Part shown: positions 42,320 to 50,803 of the stretch, one piece after another
Layout of the letters: each line of letters starts with the position of its first letter
Numbering within the stretch: position 1 is the first letter of the stretch
Source: Bacillota bacterium
GTDB taxonomy: Bacteria; Bacillota; Clostridia; Peptostreptococcales; Anaerovoracaceae
Direction of reading: 5' to 3'
Assembly (NCBI GenBank): GCA_017417045.1
Contig: JAFPZZ010000002.1
Coordinates: 124,001 to 188,000 of the forward strand
Length of the DNA: 64,000 bases
The notes under the pieces: generated by a model
What the model was told of the DNA's origin: nothing
Seen by the model: the letters and a program-made list of their open reading frames with translations, nothing else
The model's database searches: none
Position numbers and translations under genes: made by a program

Positions 42320-43627
42320 TTATATCCGCACGATGATGGGATTGCAAGTGAGATCGGAGCCGTCGTAGATCTTCTTTCCTGTAAGATTCGAATAGATATC
42401 GGATGCGAGCACGTCGGTATCCAGCGAGAGCTTCTCGCTCTCCCTTTCGGGGCGCTTCTTGTTCAGATTGGTGTATATGGGGATGTCGGCGCTGTCCGAC
42501 GCGGTCCTCAGCACAGCGGCTCCGGTATCACTGAATGCGAGCACCCTTGCGTAAGCCGTCTTCTCGCCATCTATGACGGCGTATCTATCCTTGGTCATGC
42601 CGGCCAGCAGCTGCATGAGCATCCTGGAGATGCGCACGTAGGTATACCTCTTCGTCTTCGTCCCGAGGATCAGGCTGTCCGTATCGTTGGCGCTCTGAAG
42701 AGACTTCTTGAGCCTGCTCTCTATCCCCTCTCCCGCTTCAAGTATATTCGCGAGCTCGGCAGAGCTCCTTCTCATGAGCTCGTGCCTTAGGAGCGAGAAC
42801 AGCCTGTCGCCGCAGGCGCTGTCCCAGAGCTTACCTTTCTGCAGAGCGTCAAGAGATTCTTCCGGGATAAAGGACGCTATGGCCCTGAGAGCCTCATCCG
42901 GGCCTTCAGCTTCAGAGATCGTTTTCCTGATAGCGCTCGCTGAGACTATGCTGCGCCCTTTGACGATTTCTGAGTTGCTGCCCTTGGATCCGCCGCATGA
43001 GATAGTCACGTCCTTGCCCCTGCAAGCGGATGCTCTCTCCGCGTCCCCACTTCCGTGCGCGGCTCCTTCGCGTCTGACGCAGAGGACCTCAGGTTCAAAG
43101 CCCTGCAGCACGCACTGTTTGAGGTATTCGCAGGCGAGCACGTCGTTTGGGCTCGATCCGCCGTACAGTCCTATACCGAAGGCCTGCGCCGCGAGGGCGT
43201 AACTCTCCGGATAAGGAAGTCCCCTTGACAGCCCTTTCTTCAGTTCCTCGCTGAAGGAGGCAGATTCCTCGGCAAGGAGTCTTGCGGCGCTCATCAGAGC
43301 CTGCGCGTCTCCGCTCTCGCTTCCGAAGGCCAGCGCGTCTATGCAGCCAAGGCCCTTCAGGATGCGTATACCGCCTTTGGCGAATTCCCCCGCGCCGTTC
43401 ACCGCATAACAAAAAGGCAGCTCGAGCACCAGGTCAGCTCCTCCGCGCACCGCCGCCTCTGCCCTTGTGAATTTGTCAGCGATCGCAGGGGCTCCTCGCT
43501 GGGTGAAGTCGCCGCTCATTACGCAAACGACAGCATCCGCGCCTTTCTTGGCGCGAACGCTGTCGATAAGATAGCTGTGACCGTTGTGGAACGGATCGAA
43601 TTCCGAGATGATCCCGCAGATCTTCAT
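42320..43627 (-). CDS. tmcAL: tRNA(Met) cytidine acetate ligase TmcAL
   Basis: 435 residues of the nucleotidyltransferase family formerly DUF795/YlbM. IISEFDPFHNGHSYLI contains the HxGH-like nucleotide site (usual form EYNPFHNGH); SGDFTQRGAPAI, ELPFCYAVNGAGEFA and GRSIVSASAIR follow. It forms N4-acetylcytidine at the wobble base of elongator tRNA-Met from acetate and ATP. It lies in the Clostridia-type coaD-coiled-coil-tmcAL-ackA-rpmF order. Confidence 0.93.
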   Translation of the reverse strand: MKICGIISEFDPFHNGHSYLIDSVRAKKGADAVVCVMSGDFTQRGAPAIADKFTRAEAAVRGGADLVLELPFCYAVNGAGEFAKGGIRILKGLGCIDALAFGSESGDAQALMSAARLLAEESASFSEELKKGLSRGLPYPESYALAAQAFGIGLYGGSSPNDVLACEYLKQCVLQGFEPEVLCVRREGAAHGSGDAERASACRGKDVTISCGGSKGSNSEIVKGRSIVSASAIRKTISEAEGPDEALRAIASFIPEESLDALQKGKLWDSACGDRLFSLLRHELMRRSSAELANILEAGEGIESRLKKSLQSANDTDSLILGTKTKRYTYVRISRMLMQLLAGMTKDRYAVIDGEKTAYARVLAFSDTGAAVLRTASDSADIPIYTNLNKKRPERESEKLSLDTDVLASDIYSNLTGKKIYDGSDLTCNPIIVRI

Positions 43628-43634
43628 CAGGACA

Positions 43635-44168
43635 TCACTCCTGCTTGTCCTCCATCTGGGACTTGTAGATCTGCTCCTTTACCTCCGCTCTGGAATTGGA
43701 GATATTGGCGTTGATCTTCTCGAAGCTCTGCTGCAGATCGTCGAACATGTCGGTGAAATAGCCCGCGTAGAGCTGGTCGACCTTCTCCTGGAGATTGAAG
43801 AGCATATTGTCGGTGTAATCGAGTATGCTCATCTTCATGAGCTTGGAGTTCTCGGACGCGGTCTTGAGGATTTCGTCGGCCTTGTTCTTGGCCCTTACGG
43901 TGATCTCGTCGGCCTCGGTGAGCCTCTCGGCCTTCTCCTCGCCCTCCTTGATTATCTTCTCATACTCGGCCTTGGCCTCGTCGAGGATGCGGTTGCGTTC
44001 GTTTCTGATATACTGAGCCTGCTGTATCTCTTCGGGCAGCTCGCGTCTGATCTCCTCGACGATCTCTGTGATCTCGTTGGGGTCGAGCATGATCTTCTTT
44101 ACGACGGGTACCTGAGCCGCGGTCTCCACGATCTCATCGAGCTCGTCAAGTAATTCTAGTACGTTCAT
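43635..44168 (-). CDS. Coiled-coil protein of the coaD-tmcAL cluster
   Basis: 177 residues, almost entirely charged alpha-helix. Residues 40-105 form a strong coiled coil (AEYEKIIKEGEEKAERLTEA, RAKNKADEILKTAS). No signal peptide or membrane span is visible. Similar proteins in the same place in Clostridia are annotated as ATPase, V-type ATPase subunit H-like or DivIVA-like, all on coiled-coil similarity only. A DivIVA-type scaffold or cell-division role is possible but unsupported. It overlaps coaD by 4 bp. Confidence 0.85.
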   Translation of the reverse strand: MNVLELLDELDEIVETAAQVPVVKKIMLDPNEITEIVEEIRRELPEEIQQAQYIRNERNRILDEAKAEYEKIIKEGEEKAERLTEADEITVRAKNKADEILKTASENSKLMKMSILDYTDNMLFNLQEKVDQLYAGYFTDMFDDLQQSFEKINANISNSRAEVKEQIYKSQMEDKQE

Positions 44169-44659
44169 TGCATCCTCCTGCTTTTGTATTCCTTCATGAG
44201 TTCGTATACCTTGTCGGGGACCCAGCCTGTTACGTCTGCCCCGAGCTCGAAGTTTACACGGACTACACTTGAGCTGATATATGAAAGATTGGGGTCCGTC
44301 ATGAGATATACGGTCTCCGCCTTCCCATTATAAAACTTTGCGTAGATTTGCGCCAGCCCTATTTCATAGCCGAAGTCGGTGGCGTTCCTGAGGCCTCTGA
44401 ACATGACGTCGTAGCCGTTCTCTAGCACGAAGCTCGCGAGATGCCCCTCGCAGTGGACTATGCCGACGTTGTCCAGATGAGCTATGGCGGCCTTTATCAT
44501 CTCTATGCGCTGCTCGAGGGTGAACATGCACGTCTTGTCGGCGTTCACGAACACGCCTACGTCCAAATGGTCGCAGAGCTTGGCGGCTCTTTCTATCATC
44601 TCGACGTGTCCCACGGTTATAGGATCGAAGCTTCCGCTCACAAGTCCCTTATGCATCAT
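44165..44659 (-). CDS. coaD: Phosphopantetheine adenylyltransferase
   Basis: 164 residues. GSFDPITVGHVEMIERA holds the T/HxGH nucleotidyltransferase motif; FRGLRNATDFGYE and SYISSSVVR are also diagnostic. It transfers AMP to 4'-phosphopantetheine, the penultimate step of CoA synthesis. ATG at 44659 or 44656 follows AGGGAGG and overlaps the rsmD stop by 11 bp; rsmD-coaD is a widely conserved pair. Confidence 0.96.
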   Translation of the reverse strand: MMHKGLVSGSFDPITVGHVEMIERAAKLCDHLDVGVFVNADKTCMFTLEQRIEMIKAAIAHLDNVGIVHCEGHLASFVLENGYDVMFRGLRNATDFGYEIGLAQIYAKFYNGKAETVYLMTDPNLSYISSSVVRVNFELGADVTGWVPDKVYELMKEYKSRRMQ

Positions 44660-45206
44660 CGCCCTCCCTTTCGTATATCGTGACGGCTATGGAGCCGTAT
44701 CTCCTCTGCTTGACCGCCTTGAAGCCGTAGATCTCCTCCGGCAGTACCTCTCTGGCCGAATGCTCGCAGACCACTGCTCCCCCCGTTTGTACGGCGTCCT
44801 TTTTGTCGAGGGCCTCCAGGGCCGGAAGTATGAATCCGTCCGCGTAGGGGGGATCCAGGAAGGCCACGTCTATCTTCTGAGTCAGCCTTTTGATGTTTGA
44901 TTTGAAATCTCCCTGAAGGAGCACGGCCCTGTCCAGAACTCCGCAGTGCTCGAGGTTCTCCTTCACGAGCCTTATGGAATCCCTCGAGGAGTCGGAAAAG
45001 AATACCGTAGCCGCTCCTCTGCTTATGGCCTCTATGCCGAGGCCTCCGCTTCCCGCGAATAGGTCGAGCGCCGTGAAGCTCCCGTCCATGTAGGGAATGA
45101 GCATGCTGAACACAGCCTCCTTGACCTTGTCGGTCGTGGGCCTTATATCGCTTCCCTCGGGAGATCTGAGCCTTCTCCCCTTAAGTTCACCTGCTATTAC
45201 TCTCAT
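44649..45206 (-). CDS. rsmD: 16S rRNA (guanine966-N2)-methyltransferase RsmD
   Basis: 185 residues: RVIAGELKGRRL at the start, the SAM-binding TALDLFAGSGGLGIEA and the catalytic FLDPPYADG (DPPY). Standard RsmD size. It modifies G966 of 16S rRNA during 30S assembly. Translation is probably coupled to the overlapping coaD. Confidence 0.95.
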   Translation of the reverse strand: MRVIAGELKGRRLRSPEGSDIRPTTDKVKEAVFSMLIPYMDGSFTALDLFAGSGGLGIEAISRGAATVFFSDSSRDSIRLVKENLEHCGVLDRAVLLQGDFKSNIKRLTQKIDVAFLDPPYADGFILPALEALDKKDAVQTGGAVVCEHSAREVLPEEIYGFKAVKQRRYGSIAVTIYEREGDDA

Positions 45207-45238
45207 CTATCTCTGTCGTTTATAAACGATAACGCGCA

Positions 45239-46105
45239 TCAGCCGAGCTCGAGACCGGCGGCCCTTGCCGCGGCCTCCGCCGTGTGCAGCGCGAGTATCG
45301 AAGTGGTCACGGATCCGACGCCTCCCGGTACCGGTGTGATGCTGAGATCAAAGCCCTCGGCATCCTCGAAACACACGTCGCCGCAGAGCCTCTGCTTCTT
45401 CTCGGACCAGGATACGCCGACGTCTATGACGCACTGGCCGTCCCTGAGATGTTCAGTTCCAACGCTCTCGGGCTGACCCGAAGCTGCGATTATTATATCG
45501 GCATTTTTGCATTTGCCGGCGATATCAGAGCTCCTGCTGTGGCATATGGTCACGCTGGCGTTTCTAGCCAGCAGCAGCATGGCGGCCGGCTTTCCGATCA
45601 CGAGGCTCCTGCCGATGACGACGGCGTCCTTTGAGGCAGGATCTATCCCGTAGTGATCGAGGATCTCCATGACTGCCTGAGCCGTGCAGGGAGCGAAACC
45701 CCTGCCGCTTCCTGTGAACAGCCCCGCGAGCGAGCCTTCTGTGCAGCCGTCCACGTCCTTTTCGGGTGGTATGAGTTCTCTCGCCGCGGCTTCGTCGAAG
45801 CCCTTAGGAAGGGGCCTCATGAGGAGTATCCCGTGAACGGAGGGGTCGGAGGCGAGTATCCTGAGGCTGCGCTGCAGCTCATCGTCGCTGTCCTTTTCGC
45901 AGAAGGCGAAGACCGCGCATTCTATCCCCAGCTTGGCGCAGCGCTTTATCGCGGCGTTCTCGTAGCTAAGGGTGCCCTCGTCCTCTCCCGCCCTGACTAT
46001 GGCGAGAGAAGGAGCAACGCCTTCTTCTTTCAGCGCGGATACCAGAGCCTCCGTTTTTTTATTGACGCCGGCAGCAGCCGGCGCGCCTTTTAGAAGCTGG
46101 AGCAT
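45239..46105 (-). CDS. folD: Methylene-THF dehydrogenase/methenyl-THF cyclohydrolase FolD
   Basis: 288 residues. Catalytic Tyr and Lys are in LSYENAAIKRCAKLG; PPEKDVDGCTEGSLAG, VIGRSLVIGKPAAMLL and TPVPGGVGSVTTS are the FolD signatures. The enzyme interconverts methylene-, methenyl- and formyl-tetrahydrofolate. ATG 46105 overlaps the fchA stop (ATGA), so the much longer frame opening at 46270 is not used. Coupling with fchA, a second methenyl-THF cyclohydrolase-type enzyme, points to folate one-carbon flux. Confidence 0.96.
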   Translation of the reverse strand: MLQLLKGAPAAAGVNKKTEALVSALKEEGVAPSLAIVRAGEDEGTLSYENAAIKRCAKLGIECAVFAFCEKDSDDELQRSLRILASDPSVHGILLMRPLPKGFDEAAARELIPPEKDVDGCTEGSLAGLFTGSGRGFAPCTAQAVMEILDHYGIDPASKDAVVIGRSLVIGKPAAMLLLARNASVTICHSRSSDIAGKCKNADIIIAASGQPESVGTEHLRDGQCVIDVGVSWSEKKQRLCGDVCFEDAEGFDLSITPVPGGVGSVTTSILALHTAEAAARAAGLELG

Positions 46106-46725
46106 CAGACGAACCTCCCGTAAACTTCCTTGTATATCTTTTCGGCTGTGCGCCAGTGCGCGTCTACGAGCTTTTCTGCCTCGCTGTCCAGCGCCTTCGC
46201 GTATTCCCTGTCCTTCATGGACGAGGTGTTCACGCGGACGTTGAGGGCGGAGGCGTACATCGCGCTCCACGCGAGAACGGCGCCTGAAGCTACGTCGGAG
46301 ACTATGATGGGCGAGACCTTTCCGTCCAGAAGGGCCTCGTGCAGCTCTATGGTCCTGGCGCTGAGCCTGAGCACCTCCATGGGCACCTCGGCGGCTCCGC
46401 GAAGGCAGCTCTCCATCACCTCGTCCCGCGAGGGGTCGTCTTTGGGGATGGAATACGCTTTGGAAAGAGGCTCGAAGGCCTCGGCGTCCTTCTCCACGAG
46501 AAGCGTGAGCCTGGAGCTGATGTCGCTCGCTTCGGCCATTATAGCTTCTATCTCGGGGACCTTTTCAGCGAACTTCTTTTTGTTGACGGTAAAATGCCCC
46601 GCCATGACGCAGAGCGCCGCGCCGAGTGAGGCCGCGTATGCGCCAGCGCCCCCTCCTCCTGGAGTTGGGCTTGCTGAAGCGAGCGCCTCGGAAAAAGCTT
46701 CTAAGCTAAGTTTTCTTTCATCCAT
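46105..46725 (-). CDS. fchA: Cyclodeaminase/cyclohydrolase family protein (FchA-like)
   Basis: 206 residues of the formiminotransferase-cyclodeaminase fold: LASASPTPGGGGAGAYAASL is the family hallmark, followed by a helical bundle. Members are methenyl-THF cyclohydrolase (FchA) of anaerobes or formimino-THF cyclodeaminase; pairing with folD favours the first but both remain possible. FchA-type enzymes serve purine-, amino-acid- or formate-using Clostridia. Confidence 0.85.
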   Translation of the reverse strand: MDERKLSLEAFSEALASASPTPGGGGAGAYAASLGAALCVMAGHFTVNKKKFAEKVPEIEAIMAEASDISSRLTLLVEKDAEAFEPLSKAYSIPKDDPSRDEVMESCLRGAAEVPMEVLRLSARTIELHEALLDGKVSPIIVSDVASGAVLAWSAMYASALNVRVNTSSMKDREYAKALDSEAEKLVDAHWRTAEKIYKEVYGRFV

Positions 46726-46754
46726 AACGCAGAGTATATCACAGCTTGGTCAGT

Positions 46755-48806
46755 CTAAATAGTGATACCGTCTATATTCACGAATATTTCATCCAACCTG
46801 GATCTCAGGCCGGCGTTCTCGGGCGCGGAAAGGCTCGGGTCCTTCTTTATCAGCTCCTCTGCGGCCTTTCCGGCCTTCGAGGCGAGGCCCGCGTGCCTCA
46901 CCGGGTCCGCGAGAGTGAGCTGAGGAAGTCCGTGCTGCCTGAAGCCGAAGAACTCTCCCGGCCCGCGCAGCTCGAGGTCGCTCTCGGCTATGACGAAGCC
47001 GTCGCCGGTCGAGCAGAGTATCTCCGCCCTGCTCTTCGCTATCTCGCTCTCCTCGCCTATGATGAGCAGGCACCAGGACTGCGCCGCGCCGCGTCCGACG
47101 CGCCCTCTGAGCTGATGCATCTGGGCGAGGCCGAACCTCTCGGAATTCTCTATTATCATGACGCTGGCGTTGGGGACGTTTATGCCGACCTCTATGACCA
47201 CGGTAGATATCAGGACGGAGGTCTTTCCCTCCGCGTAATCTCTCATGACCGCGTCCTTTTCGCCCTGCTTCATCCCGCCGTGCAGCAGAGCGCAGCTGAT
47301 ATCGGGATGCTCGTCCGTGAAGCTCTGATAGAGCTCTTCCGCGGAGCGCCCGTTCACGGACTCGGAGTCCTCTATGAACGGAGCCACTATATATCCCTGC
47401 CGCCCTTCTCCGACTTCTGACAGCAGTATCTTGTAAGCATCGCCTCGTTCGCCTTCGCCGAAGCTCAGGGTCTTTACCGGCTTTCTTCCTGCCGGCAGCT
47501 CGTCTATGACCGATACGTCGAGGTCCCCGTAGAGCACCACGGCCAGCGTCCTCGGGATAGGAGTGGCCGTCATGACGAGTACGTCGGGATTGTCGCTCTT
47601 TTCGCTGAGCTTTTTTCTCTGGTTGACGCCGAACCTGTGCTGCTCGTCCGTGATGACGAGGGCAAGGTCTTTGAAGCGCACGGACTCGGAGATGAGGGCG
47701 TGGGTGCCAACGGCGACGTTTATGCTCCCGTCGGAAAGGCCTTTGAGCGCGGCCTGCCTTTCGGAGGCGTTCATGGATCCCGTGATCAGCGCCGTGCGCA
47801 TGCCCAGAGGCTCCAGATCGCGGCTCAGGCTCTCGAAATGCTGGGAGGCGAGTATTTCTGTCGGCGCCATGAAAGCGGCCTGGAGACCGGCTCCTACGGC
47901 CTCTGAGATGGCAGCCTCCGCGACGGCCGTCTTGCCCGATCCGACGTCTCCCTGGACCAGCCTGTTCATGGCCGTATCCGACTTCATGTCGGACAGTATC
48001 TCAGATATCGCCCTTTTCTGCGCCCCCGTGAGCTCAAAGCTGAGAGTCTCTATGAAACGCTCCGCCCCTCCGGAGCTCACGCTTCTGCCCTTCCTTCCGG
48101 CGCCGAAGCGGTCTGCCGAGAGCATGAGCGCTGCCCTCAGATCGAAGAGCTCCTCGAATACGAGCCTGTATCTCGCCTCGTGATATTTATCCTCGTCTTC
48201 AGGGAAATGTATATTGCGTATTGCGTACTCCCTGCCGCAGAGTTTCTCCTTCGCGATGATTTCGGCCGGGAGCTGTTCTTCTATGACGTCCGGGAAGGAC
48301 AAGACCTCTCTCACGAGCTTTCTCATGTCCTTCTGGCTCAGACCCCTGCTCAGCGGGTATACGGGAAGTATGCCCTCCTCCCCTTCGGCAGCGGGAGAAA
48401 AAGAGGGATGGAACATAAGTATCCTCCCGTTCTCGTTCTTCACCTTCCCGAAAAAGCTGTATTCCTCTCCCTGCCTGAAGGCGCGGGACATATAGCCCGC
48501 CTTGAAAAAGAGCACCTCCATGCGGCCGCTCATGTCCTCTGTAAGGAGCCTTAAGGTCCTGTTCCTTCCGAAGCCCCTTCCTTGGGTCACGAGCAGCACC
48601 CTGGCCCTGACCAGGGCCTTCTCGCCGTCCGCAAGCTCGGAGATGCTTTTTAATGAGCGCATGTCCTCATAGCTCCTCGGAAAATGCGAGAGGATCTGAG
48701 ACACCCTCTCCAGTCCGAGTCTCGAGAGGGCTTCGGCTTTTTTGGGGCCGACTCCCTTGAGCGAGCTTAGAGGCGAGGAAGCGCTTATGATCTCGTTCTT
48801 CTTCAC
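46755..48806 (-). CDS. recG: ATP-dependent DNA helicase RecG
   Basis: 683 residues. A helix-hairpin-like start (LSSLKGVGPKKAEALSRLG) and the OB-fold wedge domain (about 55-150) that splits forks precede the superfamily 2 motor: GDVGSGKTAVAEAA, TDEQHRFGVNQR, TATPIPRTLAV and QLRGRVGRGAAQS. It remodels stalled forks and Holliday junctions. A GTG start at 48806 overlaps the asp23 TGA (GTGA); a GTG at 48809 is equally placed. The long upstream extension of the open frame is not coding. Confidence 0.96.
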   Translation of the reverse strand: MKKNEIISASSPLSSLKGVGPKKAEALSRLGLERVSQILSHFPRSYEDMRSLKSISELADGEKALVRARVLLVTQGRGFGRNRTLRLLTEDMSGRMEVLFFKAGYMSRAFRQGEEYSFFGKVKNENGRILMFHPSFSPAAEGEEGILPVYPLSRGLSQKDMRKLVREVLSFPDVIEEQLPAEIIAKEKLCGREYAIRNIHFPEDEDKYHEARYRLVFEELFDLRAALMLSADRFGAGRKGRSVSSGGAERFIETLSFELTGAQKRAISEILSDMKSDTAMNRLVQGDVGSGKTAVAEAAISEAVGAGLQAAFMAPTEILASQHFESLSRDLEPLGMRTALITGSMNASERQAALKGLSDGSINVAVGTHALISESVRFKDLALVITDEQHRFGVNQRKKLSEKSDNPDVLVMTATPIPRTLAVVLYGDLDVSVIDELPAGRKPVKTLSFGEGERGDAYKILLSEVGEGRQGYIVAPFIEDSESVNGRSAEELYQSFTDEHPDISCALLHGGMKQGEKDAVMRDYAEGKTSVLISTVVIEVGINVPNASVMIIENSERFGLAQMHQLRGRVGRGAAQSWCLLIIGEESEIAKSRAEILCSTGDGFVIAESDLELRGPGEFFGFRQHGLPQLTLADPVRHAGLASKAGKAAEELIKKDPSLSAPENAGLRSRLDEIFVNIDGITI

Positions 48807-49228
48807 CACAGCGGAGCATCCTCCGCCTCGGTCAGCATGCTGTAGCTTACGACTATGTCCCTCTTCGCGGGCTTTTCGGATATAAGGCCGGTCACGACCA
48901 GTTCTATATCCTCTATGGGAAGGTCGAGGCATTCCGTTATGTCCTTCGCGACGGAGCTTATGATGCTCTCGGTGCAGGCCTTTATGCTGGTCCCGAAGCG
49001 CAGCATGAGGTACAGCCTGATGAACACGCCGTTTTCTGTGGTGGATATGATCTTTTCTTCGAGCGGCTCAAGATTGCCGCTTCGCACGGTCTTGTCGCTG
49101 CTCCTGCCCTTGTAGTTAGCGATCCAGACTCGGCCCTCCCAGGGCTTCATCGCCCTTTCTATGATCTGATCTATGAGGATGCCGTTGAAGCTGACCGCTC
49201 CCTGGGTGTTCGTAAGTCTTATTATCAT
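48803..49228 (-). CDS. Asp23/Gls24 family envelope-stress protein
   Basis: 141 residues: a central Asp23-like pattern (GVFIRLYLMLRFGTSIKACT, then DITECLDLPIEDIELVVTGL) with an unusual N-terminus, IIRLTNTQGAVSFNG. Asp23 proteins sit at the membrane in many Firmicutes. The ATG has no Shine-Dalgarno sequence, no upstream start is possible because of an in-frame stop three codons before, and the predicted promoter would put the transcript start at or next to the ATG. fakA/DAK, commonly between asp23 and recG, is missing. Confidence 0.8.
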   Translation of the reverse strand: MIIRLTNTQGAVSFNGILIDQIIERAMKPWEGRVWIANYKGRSSDKTVRSGNLEPLEEKIISTTENGVFIRLYLMLRFGTSIKACTESIISSVAKDITECLDLPIEDIELVVTGLISEKPAKRDIVVSYSMLTEAEDAPLW

Positions 49229-49234
49229 GGCATT

Positions 49235-49281
49235 ATTTTAGCACAAAAAGCCCATTCGTTAAATCAGCTTAACGAATGGGC
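49235..49281 (-). terminator. rpmB terminator overlapping the asp23 promoter
   Basis: GCCCATTCGTTAA and TTAACGAATGGGC form a perfect 13-bp stem (49250-49281), loop of 6, then TTTTTG on the - strand: a strong terminator after rpmB. The last arm supplies TTAACG (49257-49262), which with a 16-bp spacer and TAAAAT (49235-49240) makes a promoter toward asp23. Confidence 0.8.
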
Positions 49282-49310
49282 GCCCTTAGATCTGTACTTC
49301 GGGGTTTTTG

Positions 49311-49502
49311 TTAGTTGGCGCGGGTGACCTTGCCGGACTTGATGCACTTGGTGCAAACGTTCATCTTAACAACGGTGCCGTTCTCCTCGACTCTTACAGT
49401 CTGGATGTTGGCATCCCACTTCCTTCTGGTGTGTCTGTTGGAATGGGAAACGTTGTTTCCGGAAACCTGGCCCTTGCCGCAAATATCGCACTTCTTAGAC
49501 AT
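49311..49502 (-). CDS. rpmB: 50S ribosomal protein L28
   Basis: 63 residues. The zinc-type L28: KKCDICGKG near the start and [11 protein letters not shown] near the end give CxxC pairs. [15 protein letters not shown] is the conserved rRNA-binding core. The start follows CAGGAGGTTC. It has its own promoter (49590-49618) and a leader of about 75 bases, with no obvious autoregulatory structure. Confidence 0.97.
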   Translation of the reverse strand: MSKKCDICGKGQVSGNNVSHSNRHTRRKWDANIQTVRVEENGTVVKMNVCTKCIKSGKVTRAN

Positions 49503-49589
49503 ATTTGAACCTCCTGAGCATTCGGTCGATCATTTATCATTCAGGCATTTTTCACGCTGAAAAAAGGTCTTTTGACAAAGACAGCTGCC

Positions 49590-49618
49590 ATTATAACAAA
49601 TGGTTTTCCGAAGCGCAA
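49590..49618 (-). promoter_or_regulatory. Promoter of rpmB
   Basis: On the - strand: TTGCGC (49613-49618), 17-bp spacer, perfect TATAAT (49590-49595). It overlaps the tail of the upstream aldo/keto reductase gene region, where no separate terminator is visible. Confidence 0.65.
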
Positions 49619-49633
49619 GCCTTATTTTTATAA

Positions 49634-50665
49634 TTATTTGCCCGCCTTGAAGGCCTCGAGGAATTTCCAGTAGTCCTGATAATTGGCCTGGAGCACCTCG
49701 GGCGTATCGAGCCCGTACGGGCACTTTGAGGCGCAGCTGTAGCAGTGGATGCAGTTCTCTATCTTGTGCATCTCCTGCTGCCATTTATCGGTGAGCCAGC
49801 TGGCGGAAGGAGCGCGCCTGAGCATGAGCGACATCCTTGCGCAGTCCCTGATGCTGATATCCACAGGGCATGGCATGCAGTAGCCGCAGCCTCTGCAGAA
49901 AGTCCCGGAGAGCTCCGCCCTGTCCTTCTCGATGACGGCCTTGAACTCATCGGTCATGGGGCTGCCGTTCTTTAAGCAGTCGATGAACTCGTCAAGCTCG
50001 TTTTCTCTCTGGACGCCCCAGATAGGAAGCACTATATCCTGGGTGTACATGAAGGCAGAGGCGATGTAGCCGTTGTTTATGAGGCCGCCCGCGAGGGACT
50101 TCATGGCTACGAAGCCCATTCCCTTCTCCCTGCAGCCTTCGACCAGTTTCATCTCAGGCTCTCCGGAGAGGTAGCTGAACGGGAACTGAAGGGTCTCGTA
50201 GAGACCGGAATCTATGGCCTCCTGCGCGACCGCCAGCCTGTGGTTGGTTATTCCTATGTGCCTCACCTTACCCTGAGCCTTTGCTTCAAGCATGGCGTCG
50301 TAGAGCCCGTCCTCTCCGCCCGGCTTGGGACAGAATGCCGGATTGTGGAACTGATAGAGATCGATATAATCGGTCCTGAGCATCTTGAGGCTCATCTCGA
50401 GGTCCTTCCAAAAGCCCTCGGCGGTGGTGGCCATGGTCTTCGTCGCGATATATACCTTCTCCCTCATGCCGTCGAAGGCGTAGCCAAGCTTCTCCTCGCT
50501 GTCGCTGTAGGCTCTCGCGGTATCAAAATAGCGGAAGCCGTTGTCGTATGCCTTCCTGAGGAGATACGCGGCGTCTTCCTTGGGTATCCTTTGGATGGGA
50601 AGAGCGCCGAAGCCCATCTTCTTATCCATCACGATACCGGTGTTTCCAAGTTCAAATCTGCTCAT
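49634..50665 (-). CDS. Aldo/keto reductase with C-terminal 4Fe-4S domain
   Basis: 343 residues. The aldo/keto reductase barrel (about 1-255) has GFGALPIQRIPKED, FDTARAYSDSEEKLG with the catalytic Asp and Tyr, and a Lys in VYIATKTMAT. A His completing the tetrad is likely in DLYQFHN. The C-terminal part has two ferredoxin-like Cys motifs, CRGCGYCMPCP and CIHCYSCASKCP, for iron-sulfur clusters. Such fusions are common in Clostridia and presumably couple electron transfer to carbonyl reduction; substrates are unknown. ATG 50665 follows AAGGAGC. Confidence 0.92.
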   Translation of the reverse strand: MSRFELGNTGIVMDKKMGFGALPIQRIPKEDAAYLLRKAYDNGFRYFDTARAYSDSEEKLGYAFDGMREKVYIATKTMATTAEGFWKDLEMSLKMLRTDYIDLYQFHNPAFCPKPGGEDGLYDAMLEAKAQGKVRHIGITNHRLAVAQEAIDSGLYETLQFPFSYLSGEPEMKLVEGCREKGMGFVAMKSLAGGLINNGYIASAFMYTQDIVLPIWGVQRENELDEFIDCLKNGSPMTDEFKAVIEKDRAELSGTFCRGCGYCMPCPVDISIRDCARMSLMLRRAPSASWLTDKWQQEMHKIENCIHCYSCASKCPYGLDTPEVLQANYQDYWKFLEAFKAGK

Positions 50666-50746
50666 CTCTAGCTCCTTGCTTTTATAGGGCTTTTTGGCCC
50701 GAAGGAAATAACGGTCGGGGTCTGTAAGTTCTATGTCTGTCAAATA

Positions 50747-50775
50747 ATTATATCATGCGGAAGCTTCCGCCGTAA
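50747..50775 (-). promoter_or_regulatory. Promoter with a palindromic site upstream of the aldo/keto reductase
   Basis: TTACGG (50770-50775), 17-bp spacer, TATAAT (50747-50752) on the - strand. The spacer holds the perfect 14-bp palindrome GCGGAAGCTTCCGC (50757-50770), well placed as a repressor site. Confidence 0.45.
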
Positions 50776-50803
50776 GGGCTGCTTCTCGTCTTCAGCGCGT
50801 CTA

